A stretch of DNA of 64,000 bases from Merluccius polli (Eukaryota; Chordata; Actinopteri; Gadiformes; Merlucciidae). The notes beneath the pieces are model-generated. The model did not search any database. It was given only the letters and a program-made list of their open reading frames with translations, and was not told the DNA's origin. The stretch lies in assembly GCA_030340625.1 (NCBI GenBank), contig JAOPHQ010002281.1, positions 206,001 through 270,000 on the forward strand, read 5' to 3'. Position numbers and translations under genes: made by a program. Every line of letters begins with the position of its first letter. The first letter of the stretch is position 1. Below are positions 58,921-64,000 of this stretch, in pieces.

Positions 58921-61220
58921 GTGAGTGTGTGTTTTGCCGCTCCCTCACGTCGAACCACCGCCGCCGGATCGTCAGAGCAAATGACCGACTGGTTCATATC
59001 TCGTACACATCATCAAACATAGTGAGCCGAAATGAGCCATGTTATCACCATATACTTTATAGTGATGTGTGTACATTTTGATATGCACGTTTTGTTTGTT
59101 TACGTGTATACATTTATTTTTATTTTTATTTTTTGTGTTTTATATTTCTTTATTTACATATATTCTCTTTTCCTTTTTTAAATGAGGCTAACATAAACCT
59201 ACAGACTGTTCAAACATCAGTTATTCTGTAAAGCATGTCTTTCCAATCCAAAATGGCCATTTGACTATATGATTATGAAGCCACTATGGATTTCTTATTT
59301 ATTTTCCCATTGTTTTATTTTACCCATGATGCTCAGCGTCACTTATCGGCAATTTGCCGGCGGCTCTTCAACATCCAATCACACCGCATGGTCCCATCCA
59401 TCACTCCGTTCATTTCAGCGCCTGCTGCTGTGTGTTTTCTTGTCAAACAAATACTTTCCCTTCCAGCTGCCGTGTACAGAGCATGTGGCCGTCAGCCAAT
59501 ATCAAACCCTCCAGATCTAAAATAAAATGGCTGGTGCTTTGATTTCCTTTATGCTCCTCTCACCTCTCTCTACTTTTCTTTTTTTGCTGTTGTCTTCTTT
59601 AGTATCTGAGCTGTGGTGAGCGGTGACTTTGCAAGATCACACACAGTACAAGGTCTGCTCATGGCGGACAGTTCCGATGTGGGGGGTGGTGCTGGTGGTG
59701 TGGGGGGATGCGGGGGGTGGATGACACATGCCTGAGAAATGGGTCTTTGGCGGAGATGCTCAATGTCAAACATATTTATGCCTTTGTCGGTTTGTATCTA
59801 TGTTTGGAAACGGATCGTGTCCTCCGGTGTTCCCAGAAGTGGGTCACTGCGGGTCGTTGACATTAGCGGTTGCTAGCCACGGCAGGTGTGAACCGTCACG
59901 TCGTATTAATCCAACGAGCGTTCGCCATCTTGCCGCGTTCCCGGGAAAAAGAAAGTCCAGAAAAAAACAGAAAGGCACTCACTAATGACTTTAGCGAAGA
60001 CGGCGGGCGAAGGAAGATGAATATGCATACGTCCCGTTTTGAACGTAATTGTAATCAAAACAAACGGTGATCATGATTTAAAAAGGCTGCAGTTGAGGGT
60101 CGTTAACAGGGCTGCACACACACTGGAAGAAAATTGGCACGCGTAGTAGGGCTCTAGCAATCACAGGTAATATGCTGGTATTTTCTATTTGTGTGTGGAA
60201 AAGGACAGGGATTGTAAACAAGGGGGACTTTATTGACCCAATAACATTTAGTTTGCGCTGAACTCTTTCTGGGCCTTCTGGACATTTCCGCGGAACAAAA
60301 ACATTTCCTTTTTGTCACCCTTTGTGATTCGGTTACGGTTTGGATAGCTGGCCATCCGCTGCTTAGCGGTTTCTGCCTTGTGAGCGAGATGAGTAATAGC
60401 GTGATGGCTCTGCGATAAGTCAAAGAGACGAGGCCTTTCTGTGGCTCTCTGTGTGCTTTGTAGTGTTAATCTGTGCCGGAGAAAAAGGCACAGAAGGAAC
60501 AAGAGCTATCCTGATTCTGGTTTGTCTTTGAAATTACCTTTCTCTTCCGCCAGTCATTCTCTTTCTTTTATTTCTTCTGTATTTTTCTCCACGCTCTCCT
60601 GCACTTTGTGTCATTTTCACACTTTTTTTTATTAACTTTCTGCCTCCTCTTTTTGTCCACCCCCATCCCCCCCACCCCCCATCTCTCTCTTTCTCTTAAG
60701 AGGCTTTGGGGCTCCACTGAAAAATTCAGTTTCCACTTCAGCGGTCCAGATAATTCAAGAACAGAGGGGATTTTCAGTAGAACAATTTGATGATCAAAGG
60801 AGGCTGCTCTGCACTCTGCGGGGGGAAGAAAGGAGACATTATAAGCCCACGCGGGGGCCGCAATATTCTGTCATTACGGTGCCTCTGACTTCCACTATGT
60901 TATAAGTGTAGACCAAAGCTTACCCAAAATGCTTATCATCTGAATAACAAGCTGGAGCCTCCTTTTGTCGACAGTTGGGGAATCGTTTTTTGCTTTTTTT
61001 CCCCCCTCCATCCACAGGGTATTGTCACGGGTAGGATGAGCTCTGTCAGGGAGCAGCCCAGAGGTATACAGTATGTAGTGGGTCATGACATCTCCCTCCT
61101 AAAACTCTTCTTTTAAATGCATCCTAATTCCACTTGGGTTTCATTTGAAACCCCCCCTGAGGTTGTCGGGTTCGAACACTCTCGCTAAGGGTGGAGTACC
61201 GGACAGGATGTTGTTGTCGT

Positions 61221-61350
61221 GAAGCGGTGAGGGTGTCGGGCTCCCAGCTGAAAAAGTTACAGGTTTCGTACCCCCCCCTCCCCGTCCCCCCTAGCCCCCT
61301 GTGATCTGTATTCTCACCATTGTGGATAAAAGCTTTCTCCTAAATGACTA
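61221..61350 (+). mobile_element. tRNA-derived SINE
   Basis: The tRNA-like head GAAGCGGTGAGGGTGTCGGG, followed by CTCCCAGCTG and a B-box-like CAGGTTTCGTACC, is joined to the tail GTGGATAAAAGCTTTCTCC and then TAAATGAC. The tail type matches the copy at 3989-4150. A C-rich tract separates head and tail. Confidence 0.6.
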
Positions 61351-61773
61351 TTTATACAGTCCGGGCCTTTTTAAAGGGCGGATCCAGTTTCTGTTGTCTC
61401 GCTCGGACCCGGCGGTGGAAAAACAGGTTCTTGGAAGCACTGGCGCGTGGCGGCGCTTTGACAGAACCGCGCCGAGGTTGGCGAGCGGAAAGCCTCGCCT
61501 TCTTCTCTTCCGTCAGGCAGTCTGCGGCGTTGGTGCAGAGGGGGAATCTCCCCTCATCCGTCAAGAACTCACCCCTTCCCCCCCCCCCCCCCCCCCCCAA
61601 GCTCCTTGAACTTGATGTGGATTACATTCCCCCTTCTGTTGAATCATCGGACGCCCTTCGGAAATAAACCCTCCTGCCCCACCACTCCTCCATTATAAAA
61701 AGGTTTTCGGGCGGTCTGTGGAGAGAAAAATTGGCGGCCCCGAAATATTGCCCCATTAACGTGATCCGGAGTA

Positions 61774-61811
<38 letters not shown>

Positions 61812-62923
61812 GTTGCAGTCCTCTACATGAGCCTACACTGTGGACTGTGTCATTGTCCTTATTCTCCCACTGCGTATTAGGGAAGGAGTCTCCACTGAAT
61901 TGGATTTCTTCCATTGAGTATCATTCACAATACCATATGCTGTGTCCAACCAACCATCCGAGAGATATAGTGTCGTGGCCGTGAACGTGCTGCCGCCAAA
62001 CTCACTGATATGTGCCTTTTGTCTTTTAGTGCAATGAGGGTGTGCTTGGTGTGCTTGGTGTGCTTGGTGTGTGCGTGATGTATATGGATGTGTCCATCGA
62101 GTCCTCTATGCTAGCCTCCACTATGTGGACCATCGTGCTATGTTATTCTACACTTCTACTCCCACTGCTGGCGGTCCCCTGCGGAGCCCTCTAAGACGGA
62201 GCAGCCAGCGTCGGAGAGGGTAACGAGGCGGACGCAGAAGCAGCCAGTTGTTGCCGGGGTCGTCTGACAAGGTGCTGGTTACTGGTGCATGGACAGTACG
62301 AGAGGAGTAGTAGTAGAGGAAGAAGAAAAGAAATGTCATTATAATGAATAACTTGGCACACCGGCAACTACCTTAAAGCAATCTTTGGGCGGTGTACGCC
62401 ATTGTTCGGTAAATGAGGGAAACGGAATGCAATTTCGGCAGTATAATTGCTTTGAAGAGGCGTTCTTTTTTTGGGGAGTTCAAAAAGCCCCTCTTAACCG
62501 CTCGCCGACTCTCTCTGCGACGTCCCTCCGAGTTCAGCTGGAGTGTTGAAGTTACAGCACCGCTACCGCCGGCCGCTTATCAATCTCCCTTCAGGATAAT
62601 TACTTTTTATTAAAAAAAACCCACATACATACACACTTGGAAGAATTTCCCAAGGTTGTAGCGACTGCAGCGCTCCGCGTTGTCGCGCATGTCATGTCGG
62701 AATGTGGCAAGTGTCCTTACTGTCTCAGCTCGCACCTGCACACCTGGTGTGACACACACACACACGCATGCCCCCACACACACACACACACACACACGCA
62801 CGCACAAACACATACACGCACGCACGCACTGCCTCTGGGCTGATGTCAATCCGCGCAGACAAGCTAACTTGTCACCTTTCCATCATGCTGCGTGTTGTTG
62901 AGGTTTTACAAGAGTCCATGCTA

Positions 62924-62934
<11 letters not shown>

Positions 62935-63002
<68 letters not shown>
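62935..63002. repeat. (CA)n microsatellite
   Basis: About 33 CA units. Confidence 0.95.
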
Positions 63003-63006
<4 letters not shown>

Positions 63007-63445
63007 CCTGCCTTGCTTTGTGTCGCCCTCCCTCCCCGAGGTCACCCGCCAGGCTGGAGCTCTTCACACCATTTCAGCCAGTCGACATTTGACCCCAGCC
63101 TGCCGTTGTGATTCGTTCTTCAGAAGAACTGGATGACACGTTTTTTTTGTTTGGAAACAAACAAACAAACTGTGATCCATTGTTTTTCCTTTTAACACAC
63201 CTTGTTTTCAGGTCAAACTAAATTGATTCAGCCAAACGTAACATACAGTTTGAATTGAAAAGGCTTGCAATGTTACAAATCAGATGATTGTTTGGTATTC
63301 AATGGCTAGCTCATAAGATCGATGTCATACTTGGTATCTGCTTGCAGCTATTCATGTCTACCCATGTTGCCTACTCAAAAATGTTTTTGGAGTACAGAGT
63401 GTTATGTAAAGTAAATGCAACAGAAATGGCGGTCGACTTTAAACG

Positions 63446-63567
<122 letters not shown>

Positions 63568-64000
63568 TGTCCCTGGTACCACCAGTAGGGGGCAGCAGGT
63601 CTCTTGTGTTGAACACCAGCTAATGGGAAAAATGGAAAGTCACATTCACAGTTCATTTAATCCCTTTGTTTTCATGGGCAGGGCCTGGGGCGCTGCTTTT
63701 CTGCTTCTCCCCTTTCTGAGAGGGAGGGAGAGGGAGAGAGAGAGCATTGTGTGTGAGAGACAGACACAGTGTGTGATGGAGAGCGTAAGAGAGAGGTCCA
63801 ATCCTTATCTGCCTCCAAGAAAGTCGTTTCCCTGCTGCTTTCATGGGGGGGGGGGTAGATAGTGTAAATCCACGAAGCTTTGAAGATGTACCATTTGTGC
63901 TTCGTGAACGGTTTACGTCCTGGAACCCACTAGCAGAGTAGAAGACATAGTTCAGTTTGGGAAATATTTCTGTTGCGTAATATTGAGGTCTCATTGAAAA

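Noticed and set aside
61575..61667. Possible prkcsh exon 9 (peptide LLELDVDYIPP)
   Set aside because: A C-run precedes it, but the peptide does not resemble the expected PRKCSH segment and the frame ends in a stop.

Overview
The window is nuclear DNA of a teleost fish. The evidence is a two-exon dmrta1 gene, the first eight coding exons of prkcsh (glucosidase II beta subunit) with large introns, a nearly complete Rex3 retrotransposon, a Ty3/gypsy element of the fish Gmr1 type, and very dense CA/CT microsatellites. No prokaryotic features were seen.

Layout. Positions 1-14,000 look intergenic: microsatellites, one hAT-type MITE with a perfect 8-bp target duplication, tRNA-derived SINE copies, one weak exon candidate and some possible conserved non-coding DNA. 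Positions 14,303-17,450 hold a 171-bp inverted-repeat hairpin element followed by five inverted-repeat elements nested one inside another. At 17,776-22,805 is a Ty3/gypsy LTR retrotransposon flanked by the duplication ATGGG. Its pol order is protease-integrase-RT-RNase H instead of the usual protease-RT-RNase H-integrase, and its gag is broken. dmrta1 (25,237-26,942) follows on the + strand. prkcsh starts exactly 2 kb after the dmrta1 stop (ATG at 28,942) and runs out of the window; its eighth exon ends at 58,920.

The prkcsh introns are filled with mobile DNA: a Rex3 copy with a 12-bp target duplication (32,085-35,299), a 2.4-kb hAT-like element carrying a second MITE, a 0.9-kb inverted-repeat element with eight copies of one 13-14-bp motif, two opposed copies of an unplaced dispersed repeat, LINE fragments, SINEs and long simple repeats.

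The two host genes have unrelated jobs. Dmrta1 is a nuclear DM-domain transcription factor; prkcsh encodes the non-catalytic subunit of the ER enzyme that trims N-glycans. Their adjacency is of interest because, in human, DMRTA genes and PRKCSH each lie near ELAVL genes. The strongest unusual signals are the five-deep nest, the integrase-first gypsy element, the iterated-motif element and the paired CACGTG sites upstream of prkcsh. No wholly new gene system could be demonstrated from sequence alone.
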